DNA of 64,000 nt from Micromonospora sp. NBC_01740 (GCF_035920365.1 NZ_CP109150.1:3782001-3846000), one strand, 5' to 3'; shown: positions 24,732-33,538, counted from the stretch's first letter. Made by a program: numbers and translations. Notes: a model not told the origin generated them from the letters alone.

Positions 24732-25078
24732 CGACGGGCAACGGCCGGGGCACCGGCGACACCGAGGCGCTGCGGGAGGAGATCCGGCGGACCCGGGTCG
24801 AGCTGGGGGAGACGATGGAGGCGTTGGCGGCCAAGGCCGACGTCAAGGCGCGGCTGAGGTCCTCCGCCGACCAGGCGAAGGAGCGGATGCGGGACCAGAC
24901 GGCGCAGACCGTGGCCCGGGTGCGCGGGCAGGCGGCGCAGAAGGCGCAGCTCGCGCGGGAGCAGGCGCAGGAGAAGGGTGCCGTCGTACGGCGTAACCCG
25001 ACGCCGTTCGTCGCCCTCGCGGCGGGCGCGGTGGCGGCCTTGATCGTGTTGGTGATCGTACGGGGGAGGCAGCGGTGA
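24728..25078 (+). CDS. DUF3618 domain-containing protein
   Basis: A 116-residue protein. The N-terminal DUF3618 motif (ALREEIRRTRVELGETMEAL, then AAKADVKARLR) is followed by a long charged helix rich in Gln/Ala/Arg, likely a coiled coil, and one C-terminal membrane helix (TPFVALAAGAVAALIVLVIV). It overlaps both neighbours by 4 bp. It probably sits under the membrane alongside the holin-like protein. Confidence 0.9.
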   Translation: MTTGNGRGTGDTEALREEIRRTRVELGETMEALAAKADVKARLRSSADQAKERMRDQTAQTVARVRGQAAQKAQLAREQAQEKGAVVRRNPTPFVALAAGAVAALIVLVIVRGRQR

Positions 25079-25347
25079 GCAGGGGTATCGGAAAGGCCGC
25101 GTACAAGCCGGTCGGCGTATTGATGGGCATCGCCGCCGGTACGGTCGCGGGCGCGATCTTCCGGCAGGTGTGGAAGATGACGGCGGGCGACGGCGAGGCG
25201 CCCAGCGCCACCGACGAGGACCGCGGCTGGGGCGAGATCCTGGCGGCGGCGGCGTTGCAGGGAGCGATCTTCGCGGTCGTCCGGGCCGCCGTCGACCGGG
25301 GTGGCGCGGTGGGCGTACGCCGGTTCACCGGAAGCTGGCCGGACTGA
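25075..25347 (+). CDS. DUF4235 domain-containing membrane protein
   Basis: A 90-residue protein starting at GTG 25075 in a GTGA overlap. Two hydrophobic segments (GVLMGIAAGTVAGAIFRQVW and ILAAAALQGAIFAVVRAAVD) flank an acidic loop with TDEDRGWGEI, the core of DUF4235. It ends the trio and is followed by a bidirectional terminator. Confidence 0.9.
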   Translation: MSRGIGKAAYKPVGVLMGIAAGTVAGAIFRQVWKMTAGDGEAPSATDEDRGWGEILAAAALQGAIFAVVRAAVDRGGAVGVRRFTGSWPD

Positions 25348-25360
25348 CCCGACAACGACG

Positions 25361-25401
25361 AAAAGGACCCCCGTACCGGCGCGCTGGTGCGGGGGTCTTT
25401 T
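25361..25401 (+). terminator. Intrinsic terminator with A/T tracts on both sides
   Basis: AAAAGGACCCCCG (25361-25373) pairs with CGGGGGTCTTTT (25390-25401) with one bulged G. The flanking A and T runs allow termination in both directions. It lies 14 bp after the DUF4235 gene. Confidence 0.85.
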
Positions 25402-25473
25402 CGCGCGGGTGCAAGGGCCCACCCAGCGGATCTTCGGCACCCGTCAGGTCACATGTCGAAGAATTTCGTCCGG

Positions 25474-25639
25474 TACTCTGTGCAGAGTTTTCGCTACGTG
25501 GTTTGCTGTTCCACGCTGTTGAGAGATGGCGTGGGTTGAGCGAAGTCTCCTTCGTGGGGGCCGCCTCAGGCACCGCTGCTCGAAAACGGCCAATCGGCCG
25601 CACGGCGTGCTCGGCCGCCAGTTTTAGAAGGAGATACAC
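25474..25639 (+). promoter_or_regulatory. Promoter and long 5' leader of the cold-shock gene
   Basis: An extended -10 (GG-TACTCT, 25474-25479) would start a leader of about 150 nt ending in a very strong ribosome site, AGAAGGAGATACACATG. Cold-shock genes commonly use long structured leaders as temperature sensors. GC-rich self-complementary segments (for example CGGCC/GGCCG around 25588-25618) are present. Confidence 0.5.
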
Positions 25640-25843
25640 ATGGCGCAGGGAACCGTGAAGTGGTTCAACGCAGACAAGGGCTTCGGCTTCATCACCGTCG
25701 ACGGCGGGGGTGCTGACGTGTTCGTCCACTTCTCGGCCATCCAGACCAGCGGCTACCGCACGCTGGAGGAGAACCAGCGGGTGGAGTTCGAGATCGCCCA
25801 GGGTCAGAAGGGTCCGCAGGCCGAGCAGGTCCGCCCCATCTGA
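25640..25843 (+). CDS. Cold-shock protein (CspA family)
   Basis: A 67-residue single cold-shock domain. It has both nucleic-acid-binding motifs: GFGFITVDG (RNP1, K-G-F-G-F-I) and DVFVHFSAI (RNP2), and begins [13 protein letters not shown]. It binds single-stranded RNA/DNA and melts RNA secondary structure. It is monocistronic with its own terminator and a long leader. Confidence 0.97.
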   Translation: MAQGTVKWFNADKGFGFITVDGGGADVFVHFSAIQTSGYRTLEENQRVEFEIAQGQKGPQAEQVRPI

Positions 25844-25900
25844 GCAGTGCCGGTCGGCAGCCGCCGGCCAATGCTGTGATCCGGCGCCCGGAGCACAGCG

Positions 25901-25932
25901 AAGCCCCGTATCCCGCCCGGGATGCGGGGCTT
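25901..25932. terminator. Hairpin terminator after the cold-shock gene
   Basis: AAGCCCCG-TATCCC pairs with GGGATG-CGGGGCTT around a short GCCC loop, with a T run after it. It lies about 60 bp past the csp stop. Confidence 0.75.
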
Positions 25933-26054
25933 TCCGCGTTCACGGGCCCGCCACCGCGGCCGGTACGCGAGCTGTCCGCGCCCGGCCTGTCGCTCGCCAA
26001 CCTGGCCGCCCACCTGGAGGGGGAGCCGAGACGGCGGCGAGCGGCGGACGGCGC

Positions 26055-26249
26055 TCAGCGTCGCTTGCGGGCGTGCAGCCCGAACCAGAGCGCGACCAGC
26101 CCGGCCAGGACGACGACGGGCCCCAGTACGGCCCAGATCCGCTGGTCGGTCATCACGCTGCCCTCGACGTAGCCGAGGCCCTGCACCGTCCACACCGCAC
26201 CGCCGACCACGGCGAGCAGGCCGAGGGTGAGCGGCAGCCAGCCCTTCAT
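26055..26249 (-). CDS. Small two-helix membrane protein
   Basis: A 64-residue protein with two membrane helices (WLPLTLGLLAVVGGAVWTVQ and IWAVLGPVVVLAGLVALWFG) joined by a short polar loop, and a basic end HARKRR. Codon bias is normal. It lies just downstream of the aldo/keto reductase on the same strand, convergent with csp. I do not recognise a characterised family. Confidence 0.75.
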   Translation of the reverse strand: MKGWLPLTLGLLAVVGGAVWTVQGLGYVEGSVMTDQRIWAVLGPVVVLAGLVALWFGLHARKRR

Positions 26250-26289
26250 CGCGATTTCCCTCCGTCGATCCCTGTCCGGGCCGCCCGGC

Positions 26290-27273
26290 TCACCACCGGT
26301 CGTGCACCCGCGGACGGACCAGTTCGTCGTAGACCTCCGCCATCGCCGCCAGCTCCCGTCCGGAGAGCGGGGCCTGGTTGGCCACGGCGGCGTTGCCCCG
26401 GGCCTGGGCGGCGTCGCGGGCGCCGGGGATGACCACGGTGACGCCGGGCTGGTCGACGACCCAGCGCAGCGCGAACTGGGCCATCGTGCGCCCGTCGCCG
26501 GCCAGCGGCGCCAGCCGGCGCACGGCGGCCAGGCCCAGCGCGAAGTCGACCCCGGAGAAGGTCTCGCCCACGTCGAACGCCTCGCCGTGCCGGTTGTAGG
26601 TGCGGTGGTCGTCGGCGGCGAAGGTGGTGTGTTCGTCGTACCGGCCGGAGAGCAGCCCGCTGGCCAGCGGGACGCGGGCGACGACGCCGACCCCGGCGGC
26701 GGCAGCGGCCGGGAGCACCCGGTCGAGGGGCTTGCGCCGCAGCGCGTTGAGGATGATCTGGACGCTGGCCACCCCCGGCCGGGCGATGGCGGTCAGCGCC
26801 TGCTCGCAGGTCTCCACGCTCACCCCGTAGCCGGCGACGCGTTCCTCGGCGACCAGGGTGTCCAGCGCGTCGAAGACGGCGTCGTCGGCGAAGACGGCGG
26901 TGGGCGGGCAGTGCAGCTGCACCAGGTCGAGGGTGTCCGTGCCGAGGTTGCGCCGGGACCGGTCGGTCCACTCGCGGAAGTGCGCCAGGGTGTACGCCTC
27001 GGGCGTCTGCGCGACGCGGCGGCCCATCTTGGTGGCGACCGTCAGCGTGGCGTCGGGCCGGCTCCGCAGGAACCGCCCGATGAGCTGCTCGCTGCGCCCG
27101 TCGCCGTAGACGTCCGCCGTGTCGAGGAAGGTGACCCCCGACTCGACGGCGGCGGTCAGCACGGCGGTGGCGTCGGCCTCGCTGACCGTGCCCCAGTCCG
27201 CGCCGAGCTGCCAGGCGCCCAGCCCGATCACCCCGACGCGCCGCCCCAGCCGGGGGAAGGTGCGCTGCTGCAT
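26290..27273 (-). CDS. Aldo/keto reductase
   Basis: A 327-residue NADP-dependent TIM-barrel reductase. The catalytic tetrad is visible as D and Y in [21 protein letters not shown] in VATKMGRR and H in LVQLHCPP. The C-terminal cofactor site includes [15 protein letters not shown]. Substrate is not predictable. It is divergent from the tam-like gene and upstream of the two-helix membrane protein. Confidence 0.93.
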   Translation of the reverse strand: MQQRTFPRLGRRVGVIGLGAWQLGADWGTVSEADATAVLTAAVESGVTFLDTADVYGDGRSEQLIGRFLRSRPDATLTVATKMGRRVAQTPEAYTLAHFREWTDRSRRNLGTDTLDLVQLHCPPTAVFADDAVFDALDTLVAEERVAGYGVSVETCEQALTAIARPGVASVQIILNALRRKPLDRVLPAAAAAGVGVVARVPLASGLLSGRYDEHTTFAADDHRTYNRHGEAFDVGETFSGVDFALGLAAVRRLAPLAGDGRTMAQFALRWVVDQPGVTVVIPGARDAAQARGNAAVANQAPLSGRELAAMAEVYDELVRPRVHDRW

Positions 27274-27316
27274 GGGACTGAGCCTAGTGATCGGCTTGTC
27301 CGGTCGCGCGACGGGC

Positions 27317-27345
27317 CGTACGGTGAAGCAAGACGGACGTACGGT
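27317..27345 (+). promoter_or_regulatory. Direct repeat CGTACGGT upstream of tam
   Basis: CGTACGGT occurs at 27317-27324 and 27338-27345, 21 bp apart (two helical turns), in the divergent promoter. Each contains the palindrome CGTACG. It is a candidate regulator site; the ribosome site GGGAGG for tam follows. Confidence 0.35.
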
Positions 27346-27358
27346 TTGGGAGGCAGCG

Positions 27359-28165
27359 ATGTGGGATCCGACGACGTACCTGCGCTACGGCGACGAGCGC
27401 TCCCGGCCCTTCCACGACCTGCTCGCCCGGGTCCCCGCCGAGCGCCCGCGCGCGGTGGTCGACCTCGGCTGCGGCCCGGGCAACCTGACCGCCACCCTCG
27501 CCGCGCGGTGGCCGGACAGCCGGGTCGCCGGCCTCGACTCCTCACCGGAGATGATCGCGGAGGCCGCCGCCACCGCTGCCGTCGCCCCCGGGGTCTCCTT
27601 CGCCGTCGGCGACGTCCGGCACTGGCACCCGGAACCCGACGTGGACGTCGTCATCAGCAACGCCGTGCTCCAGTGGGTGCCCGGCCACCGGGACCTGCTC
27701 ACCCGCTGGGCCCGGGAACTGCCCGTCGGCGCCTGGCTGGCCGTGCAGGTGCCGGGCAACTTCGACGCCCCCTCGCACCGGGCGCTGCGCGAGGTCGCCG
27801 ACCGGCCGGCGTGGCGTGCCGACGTCGCACCGCTGCTGCGCCGCCCCCCGGCCGACGACACCGCCGTCGGCTACGCCGAGCTGCTGACCGCTGCCGGCTG
27901 CGCGGTGGACGCCTGGGAGACTACCTACGTGCACCTGCTGCCGGCCCGCGTCGACGCGGACCACCCCGTGCTGAGCTGGCTGGAGGGGACCGCGCTCCGG
28001 CCGGTCCGCGCGGCCCTGGACGCCGCCGGCTGGGCCGACTTCCGGGCCGAGCTGGGCGTACGACTCGCCGAGGCGTACCCGGTGCGGCACGCTCAGGTGC
28101 ACTTCCCGTTCCGCCGCGTCTTCTTCGTCGCCCGCACCGGCGCCCGCGCAGAGGAGAACCAGTGA
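27359..28165 (+). CDS. tam: Class I SAM methyltransferase, trans-aconitate 2-methyltransferase type
   Basis: A 268-residue SAM-dependent methyltransferase starting at ATG 27359 after GGGAGG. The opening [20 protein letters not shown], the SAM site [27 protein letters not shown] and [11 protein letters not shown] all match Tam, which methylates trans-aconitate to relieve inhibition of the citric acid cycle. The assignment is by family resemblance. Its TGA overlaps the GTG of the deaminase gene. Confidence 0.88.
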   Translation: MWDPTTYLRYGDERSRPFHDLLARVPAERPRAVVDLGCGPGNLTATLAARWPDSRVAGLDSSPEMIAEAAATAAVAPGVSFAVGDVRHWHPEPDVDVVISNAVLQWVPGHRDLLTRWARELPVGAWLAVQVPGNFDAPSHRALREVADRPAWRADVAPLLRRPPADDTAVGYAELLTAAGCAVDAWETTYVHLLPARVDADHPVLSWLEGTALRPVRAALDAAGWADFRAELGVRLAEAYPVRHAQVHFPFRRVFFVARTGARAEENQ

Positions 28166-29187
28166 TCGACCTGCAAACCTTCATCGCCGGACTGCCCAAG
28201 GTGGAGCTGCACGTGCACCACGTCGGCTCCGCCTCGCCCCGGATCGTCGCCGAGCTGGCCGCCCGCCACGAGGGCCGCAGCCCCGTGCCCGCCGACCCGG
28301 CCGCGCTCGCCGACTACTTCGCCTTCCGCGACTTCGCGCACTTCATCGAGGTCTACCTGAGCGTCGTGGACCTCATCCGCGACCCCGAGGACGTCTGGCT
28401 GCTCACCCACGAGGTCGCCCGCGAGCTGGCCCGCCAGCAGGTCCGCTACGCCGAGCTGACCGTCACGCCCTACTCGCACGTGCACCGGGGGATCCCCGCG
28501 CCCGCCTTCTGCGAGGCGATCGAGGACGCCCGCAAGCGGGCCGAGGCGGACTTCGGCATCGAGCTGCGCTGGTGCTTCGACATCCCCGGCGAGGCCGGCC
28601 TGGCGGCGGCCGAGGAGACGCTGCGCATCTCGCTGGAGGAGCGCCCGGACGGGCTGATCAGCTTCGGCCTCGGCGGCCCCGAGATCGGGGTGCCCCGGCC
28701 GCAGTTCAAGCCGTACTTCGACCGGGCCCGGGCGGCCGGGCTGCGCTCGGTGCCGCACGCCGGCGAGACCACCGGCCCGCAGACGGTCTGGGACGCGCTG
28801 CGCGACCTCGGCGCGGAGCGGATCGGGCACGGCATCTCCGCCGCGCGGGACCCGGAGCTGCTGGCCTATCTCGCCGAGCACCGCATCGGCATGGAGGTCT
28901 GCCCGACGTCCAACGTGCGTACCCGCGCGGTCGCCAGCATCGAGGAGCACCCGCTGCGGCAGTTGGTCGAGGCCGGCCTGCTGGTCACCATCAACTCCGA
29001 CGACCCGCCGATGTTCGGCACCACCCTCGACGAGGAGTACGCCGTCGCGGCCCGGCTGCTCGACGTGGGTCCGGAGGGGCTGGCGGCGCTGGCCCGTGAC
29101 GCGGTGACCGCCTCGTTCCTGGACCCGGCCGGCAAGCGGCGGATCACCGCCGAGATCGACGCCCATCTGGCCGCCGCCACCGGCTGA
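28162..29187 (+). CDS. Adenosine deaminase family protein (adenosine or aminofutalosine deaminase)
   Basis: A 341-residue metal-dependent deaminase beginning at GTG 28162, coupled to tam. Zinc ligands are in [12 protein letters not shown] near the N-terminus; [16 protein letters not shown] and NSDDPPMFG give the remaining ligands and the catalytic Asp pair. The usual HxHLDG of classical adenosine deaminase is replaced by HVHHVG, a form seen in actinobacterial relatives that include aminodeoxyfutalosine deaminases of menaquinone synthesis. No other menaquinone gene is nearby, so the choice between the two is open. Confidence 0.88.
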   Translation: MIDLQTFIAGLPKVELHVHHVGSASPRIVAELAARHEGRSPVPADPAALADYFAFRDFAHFIEVYLSVVDLIRDPEDVWLLTHEVARELARQQVRYAELTVTPYSHVHRGIPAPAFCEAIEDARKRAEADFGIELRWCFDIPGEAGLAAAEETLRISLEERPDGLISFGLGGPEIGVPRPQFKPYFDRARAAGLRSVPHAGETTGPQTVWDALRDLGAERIGHGISAARDPELLAYLAEHRIGMEVCPTSNVRTRAVASIEEHPLRQLVEAGLLVTINSDDPPMFGTTLDEEYAVAARLLDVGPEGLAALARDAVTASFLDPAGKRRITAEIDAHLAAATG

Positions 29188-29202
29188 GCGCACAGAGGGG
29201 GC

Positions 29203-29252
29203 GGCGCGCGGCGGGAGGAGGTGTGGGGGGACCGAGTCTCCCGCCGCGCGCC
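29203..29252 (+). terminator. Hairpin terminator after the deaminase gene
   Basis: A perfect 15-bp stem (GGCGCGCGGCGGGAG with its complement, 20-nt loop) begins 16 bp after the stop codon. No T tract follows. Confidence 0.7.
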
Positions 29253-29426
29253 CGGCTCCACCGGCCGGTGGGGTGCCCCGAGGCATTGACCGGTGGAACT
29301 GATGGGTTCGGATTCGATCCTGTCAGCGCCGGCCCGCTCCGGCACCACGGTTAACCGCGATCTAAGGAAGACTTGCGCCGCCCCACAACCGGCCGCCGGA
29401 CCGGGGCCGCCCGGCCGGGCCGCGGC

Positions 29427-30815
29427 TCAGTCGTCGGTGGGCCGCTGGCGGGGCCAGCGGCGGCTGCCGGTCTTCTGCTCCCGGGCCATCCGGCCGACCA
29501 GGCCGAACCGGCTGACCTGCCGGGGCGTCGCCTCCGGGTCGGCGAGCAGCATCACCACGCTCGCCCCGCCCAGCCGGGCCCGGTCGATGCTGACCGAGCC
29601 GTTCGCCTGCAACGCCACCCGCTTGGCGATGTCCAGCCCCAGCCCGGTCGAGCCCTGGTCGCTGGTGCCCCGGCGCAGCGCCCGGTCCGGGTTGGCGATC
29701 CCCGGCCCGGCGTCGTCGATCCGGATGGCCACGTACCCGTCGCGGCGCGAGACCGCCACCTCGAACGCGGTGCCCTGCGGGGTGTACCGGAAGACGTTGC
29801 CGATCACCGCGTCCAGCGCGGCGGCCAGCTCGGCCCGGGGAACCGGGGCCGGGATGCGCAGCTGGGCGCCGCTGACCCGGTGCGGCCGGTTCTGGTCGCC
29901 GGCCAGGGCGGCCCAGAACACCATCCGGTCGCGTACCACCTCGCTGACGTCGCACATCGCCGGCCCGGCCTCGTGTGCGACCGCCTTGCGGGTGGTCTTG
30001 ATCAGCACGTCGATCTCGCCCTCGAGGGTGACGATCGCCTGCCGGATCCGGCGGATGCCGCGCCGCCGGTCCAGTTCCGCCTCGCTGAACGAGCCCACGC
30101 TGGTGTCGTCGGACTCCAGCGCCTCCGCGTCGAGCCGCAGCACCGTCAGCGGGGTGCGCAGCCGGTGTGACAGGTCGGCGACCAGCTCCCGCTCGTCGGT
30201 GCGGGCGGCGTCGAGCCGGTCGGCCATCCGGTTGAAGGCGTGCCCGGCCTCGGCCAGCTCACGTGGGCCGCTCGGGTCGACGCGTACGCCCTGGTCGCCG
30301 TCGCCGATCGCGAGCGCCGCGCGGACCAGGCCCCGGGCCGAGTCGACCGCGCGGGCGGCGACCCGGTCCACCACCAGCACCGCCGCGCCCACCAGGGCGG
30401 CGGCCACCCCGAGCAGCAGCAGCCACCGGCTGTTGCCGGTCAGCTCCGACTCGGGCACGAAGACCTCGACCACGGCCGTCGTGTCGCCGAGCACGACCGG
30501 GTCCAGCCGGAGCACGCCGCCCTCGACGTCGACGACCACGGAACGCCGCTCGGCCCGCGCGCGCTCGAGGCTCCCGGCGTCGGCCCGGCCCGCCGACTCG
30601 TCCACCCCGAGCCCGCGTACGACCGGCCGGGTGGCCGGGTCGTCGCCGCTGGCCGCCACGACGCGCTGCACCACGGCGGGGTCGGTGCTGACGGCGAGCG
30701 CGCCGGTCACCAGCGCGCTGCGCCGGGCGGCGTCCGCGATGGCCTCCTCGCGCGCCCGGTCGGCGAGACCGAGGGCGAGCGGGACGAGGAACGCGAGCGC
30801 CACCAGGGCGCACAT
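29427..30815 (-). CDS. Sensor histidine kinase (OmpR/EnvZ type)
   Basis: About 462 residues from ATG 30815. A first membrane helix at the very N-terminus, a periplasmic region, a second helix (WLLLLGVAAALVGAAVLVVD), then HAMP, the H-box LVADLSHRLRTPLTVLRLDA with the phospho-accepting His, the N-box VIGNVFRYTPQG, and G-boxes IDDAGPGIANPD and STGLGLDIAKR. A longer form from CTG 30848 would give a more complete first helix. It partners the response regulator just upstream. No signal is predictable from the sensor region. Confidence 0.9.
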   Translation of the reverse strand: MCALVALAFLVPLALGLADRAREEAIADAARRSALVTGALAVSTDPAVVQRVVAASGDDPATRPVVRGLGVDESAGRADAGSLERARAERRSVVVDVEGGVLRLDPVVLGDTTAVVEVFVPESELTGNSRWLLLLGVAAALVGAAVLVVDRVAARAVDSARGLVRAALAIGDGDQGVRVDPSGPRELAEAGHAFNRMADRLDAARTDERELVADLSHRLRTPLTVLRLDAEALESDDTSVGSFSEAELDRRRGIRRIRQAIVTLEGEIDVLIKTTRKAVAHEAGPAMCDVSEVVRDRMVFWAALAGDQNRPHRVSGAQLRIPAPVPRAELAAALDAVIGNVFRYTPQGTAFEVAVSRRDGYVAIRIDDAGPGIANPDRALRRGTSDQGSTGLGLDIAKRVALQANGSVSIDRARLGGASVVMLLADPEATPRQVSRFGLVGRMAREQKTGSRRWPRQRPTDD

Positions 30816-30844
30816 GCCGGCCGTGAGCAGGGCCAGCGACGGCC

Positions 30845-31534
30845 TCAGTCCGGCGCCACCAGCCGGAAGCCGACCCCCCGCACGGTGCGCAGGTAGCGCG
30901 GCTTCGCCGCGGACTCGCCCATTTTGCGGCGCAGCCAGTACAGGTGAACGTCGATGGTCTGGTCCTCGCCGACCGATGGCTGCCGCCATACCTCCTCCAG
31001 AAGTTCCCGGCGGGACACTACCCGGCCCGGCCGCGCGGCGAGATAGGCCAGCAGGTCGAATTCCTTGCGGGTCAGCGCCAGCGGCTCGCCGTCGAGGTGG
31101 GCGCTGCGTTCGCCGACGTCCACCCGTAGCCCGCCGACGCTGTGCACGGCCGGCTGCACCGTCCGGCTGGCCCGCCCGGCCCGGCGCAGCACGGTGGTGA
31201 TCCGCGCGTCGAGGTGCGCGCCGGTGAACGGCTTGACCATGTAGTCGTCGGCCCCGGCGCGCAGCAGCCGCACCACGGACTGCTCGTCGTCGCGGGCGGT
31301 GGCGATGATGATCGGCACGTCGGTGATGCCGCGCAGCATCCGCAGCGCGTCCGAGCCGTCGAGGTCGGGCAGCCCGAGGTCGAGCACCACGAGGTCGGGG
31401 GTCTCGGCCGCCACCCGGCGCAGCGCGTCCAGCGCCGTGCCGACGGCGTGCACGGCGTGCCCCCGGTCGGCGAGGGATCGCAGCATCGCGCCGCGTACGA
31501 CGTGATCGTCTTCGACCAGGAGCACGGTGGCCAC
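30845..31534 (-). CDS. OmpR-family response regulator
   Basis: A 229-residue regulator starting at GTG 31534 (VATVLLVEDDHVVRG). The receiver has the acidic pair EDD, phospho-Asp in LVVLDLGLPDLDG near 52 and the Lys of MVKPF near 102. The C-terminal winged helix contains LTRKEFDLLAYLAARPGRVV and TIDVHLYWLRRKM. It is the first gene of the pair with the kinase and is divergent from the ADP-ribosylglycohydrolase gene, which may be a target. Confidence 0.95.
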   Translation of the reverse strand: MATVLLVEDDHVVRGAMLRSLADRGHAVHAVGTALDALRRVAAETPDLVVLDLGLPDLDGSDALRMLRGITDVPIIIATARDDEQSVVRLLRAGADDYMVKPFTGAHLDARITTVLRRAGRASRTVQPAVHSVGGLRVDVGERSAHLDGEPLALTRKEFDLLAYLAARPGRVVSRRELLEEVWRQPSVGEDQTIDVHLYWLRRKMGESAAKPRYLRTVRGVGFRLVAPD

Positions 31535-31608
31535 AGCAAGACCGTACCCGCGGTGGCAAGTTGATCGCGTTTGCGGCGCATGAGGCAACAGGGCAAGCTG
31601 GTACAACG

Positions 31609-32529
31609 ATGTCCTTCACGCTCTTTCCCGACACTCGTCTCGCGCTCGCCCGGGACTCGCTCGCCGGCCTGTCGGTCGGCGACGCGCTCGGCTCACAGTT
31701 CTTCGTTCCCGGCCGGCACCCGGCCGACCTGGCCGCCGGGAAGCTGCCCCCGCCGCCGTGGCAGTGGACCGACGACACCGAGATGGCCTGCTCGGTGGTT
31801 GCCGCCCTGGCCGAGACGGGCCGGATCGACCGGGACGCGCTCGCCGCCGCCTTCGCCGAGCGCTGCGAGCCCTACCGGGGCTACGGGCCGGGCGCGGTGA
31901 CCATCCTGCGGCTGATCCGCACCGGCACGCCGTGGCCGGTGGCGGCCGCCTCGGCCTTCGACGGCCAGGGCTCCTGCGGCAACGGCGCGGCGATGCGGGT
32001 CGGCCCGCTGGGCGCGTGGTACGCCGACTCCACCGCGCGGGCGGCGGCGCAGGCCCGGGCGTCGGCGGAGGTGACCCACGCGCACCCGGAGGGCGTCGCC
32101 GGCGCGGTGGCGGTGGCGGTGGCCGCGTCGCTGGCCGCCCGAGCCCGCCTCGACGGCCACCGGCCCGCCCCGGAGCGGCTGCTGGCCGGCGTCACCGCCG
32201 CGCTGGACCCGGCCACCGAGGTGCACCGGGGCGTACGCCGGGCCGCCGGCCTGCTCGACCGCCCGGTCGCCGAGGCCGCCGACGTGCTCGGCAACGGCTC
32301 CCGGGTCACCGCCCAGGACACCGTCGCCTTCACCTGCTGGGTGGCCGCCGTGCACCTGGACGACTACCCCGCGGCGGTCCGCGCGTGCGTCGAGGCCGGC
32401 GGGGACGTCGACACCACCGCCGCCATCGTCGGGGCGGTGGTGGCCGCGCACACCGGCGTCGGCACGCCGGGCGGGGTGCCGACCGACTGGCTGGCCGCCC
32501 GCGAGCCCCTGCCGGACTGGGCCGGCTGA
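31609..32529 (+). CDS. ADP-ribosylglycohydrolase family protein
   Basis: A 306-residue all-helical hydrolase of the ARH/DraG family. Mg-binding motifs are clear: WTDDTEMA near residue 47 and GGDVDTTAAIVGA near 268, plus GSCGNGAAMR. These enzymes remove ADP-ribose from proteins, nucleic acids or small molecules. ATG 31609 fits the family start (SLAGLSVGDALGSQFF). It is divergent from the two-component pair; no ADP-ribosyltransferase is close by. Confidence 0.9.
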   Translation: MSFTLFPDTRLALARDSLAGLSVGDALGSQFFVPGRHPADLAAGKLPPPPWQWTDDTEMACSVVAALAETGRIDRDALAAAFAERCEPYRGYGPGAVTILRLIRTGTPWPVAAASAFDGQGSCGNGAAMRVGPLGAWYADSTARAAAQARASAEVTHAHPEGVAGAVAVAVAASLAARARLDGHRPAPERLLAGVTAALDPATEVHRGVRRAAGLLDRPVAEAADVLGNGSRVTAQDTVAFTCWVAAVHLDDYPAAVRACVEAGGDVDTTAAIVGAVVAAHTGVGTPGGVPTDWLAAREPLPDWAG

Positions 32530-32549
32530 CCGCCGCCCCGGTCCACGGC

Positions 32550-32612
32550 CTGACGCCCGTCCCGCTGCGCCTGACGCCCGTCCCGCTGCGCCTGACGCCC
32601 GTCCCGCTGCGC
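32550..32612. repeat. 21-bp tandem repeat, three exact copies
   Basis: The unit CTGACGCCCGTCCCGCTGCGC is repeated exactly three times (32550-32570, 32571-32591, 32592-32612), followed by a degenerate fourth piece. It lies between the convergent ADP-ribosylglycohydrolase and YcnI-like genes. Confidence 0.9.
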
Positions 32613-32635
32613 CTGGCCCGTCCCGCGCGCCGTGC

Positions 32636-33538
32636 TCAGCGGGCGGCGACCGGCCTGCCCGGCGACTCCGCCCCGGCGGCGGCCGGTCCGGGCCCGTCCG
32701 GTTCGGTTCGGTTCGTCGGGTCCTCCCGCAGCACCGACAGGTCGACCGGCTCGGCCGGCTCGCGGCGGCGCCAGCGGCTGACCAGCCAGCCGATCGCCGC
32801 GCCCCCGCCGAGGCCGGCGAGCAGCCCGGCGGCCAGCATCCCGTCCGCGTTCCCGCCGTCGCCCGGGGTGTCGCCGGCCGCCGGCCCACCGGCCGCCCGG
32901 GCCCCCGCGGCCGGGACGTCGCCAGCCCCGCCGGCCGCCGGGGCGGCGCCGTGCCCGCCGTGCCCGGCCGCCGCACCGGGGGCCGCCGGCAGCAGGGTGA
33001 GCGTCGGCGCCCGGCGAGCCCCGGTCGGCCCGGCCCAGCGCACCACCGTGCCGTCGGCGTACGTGCGCAGCACCTCGAAGGTGAGCCGGTCGGTCTGCGG
33101 CAACGGCCCCATGGACAGGGTGAGCCGGGCCGGGCCGGGAGCCGTGCCGGGCATCCGGACCCAGGTCACCGCGCTGGTCACCTCGTCGACCCGGGACGAG
33201 TGGATGCCGGCGACCGGCTGGTCGAGCCTGCGGGAGGTGATCCGGGGCGCCCAGCCGGGCACCGACATCGGATAGACCTCGGCGATCGGGGCGTCGGCCG
33301 GCAGCCGGATCTCGATCCGCTCGGCCCGGGCGCCCGGCAGTTCGTCGGGCACCACGAACTCCAGCTTCACCGAACCGCCCTGTCGCGCCTGCGTCGGGCT
33401 GGTCGTCACGTCGGTCGCATATGCCGGGGCGGGCCAGGTCAGCACCCCGGCCGCCGCCAGGACGGCCACCGTCGCGGCCCGGCGCCGGGGCCGGGGCTCG
33501 GGCCGCACACCGTGCATCGTCGCCATCGTCGGTCCCAT
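32636..33538 (-). CDS. YcnI-like (DUF1775) exported membrane-anchored protein
   Basis: About 300 residues, from ATG 33538 (MGPTMATMHG) with GGAG upstream; starts at 33574 and 33526 are possible. A signal peptide ends at PAPAYA. The mature DUF1775 domain follows (TSPTQARQGGSVKLEFVVPD), then a His/Gly/Ala/Pro-rich linker containing GHGGHG, a membrane helix (MLAAGLLAGLGGGAAIGWLV) and a basic cytosolic tail. In YcnI, copper is bound by the first mature His; here the mature end reads TDV, so that ligand is missing. Confidence 0.8.
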   Translation of the reverse strand: MGPTMATMHGVRPEPRPRRRAATVAVLAAAGVLTWPAPAYATDVTTSPTQARQGGSVKLEFVVPDELPGARAERIEIRLPADAPIAEVYPMSVPGWAPRITSRRLDQPVAGIHSSRVDEVTSAVTWVRMPGTAPGPARLTLSMGPLPQTDRLTFEVLRTYADGTVVRWAGPTGARRAPTLTLLPAAPGAAAGHGGHGAAPAAGGAGDVPAAGARAAGGPAAGDTPGDGGNADGMLAAGLLAGLGGGAAIGWLVSRWRRREPAEPVDLSVLREDPTNRTEPDGPGPAAAGAESPGRPVAAR

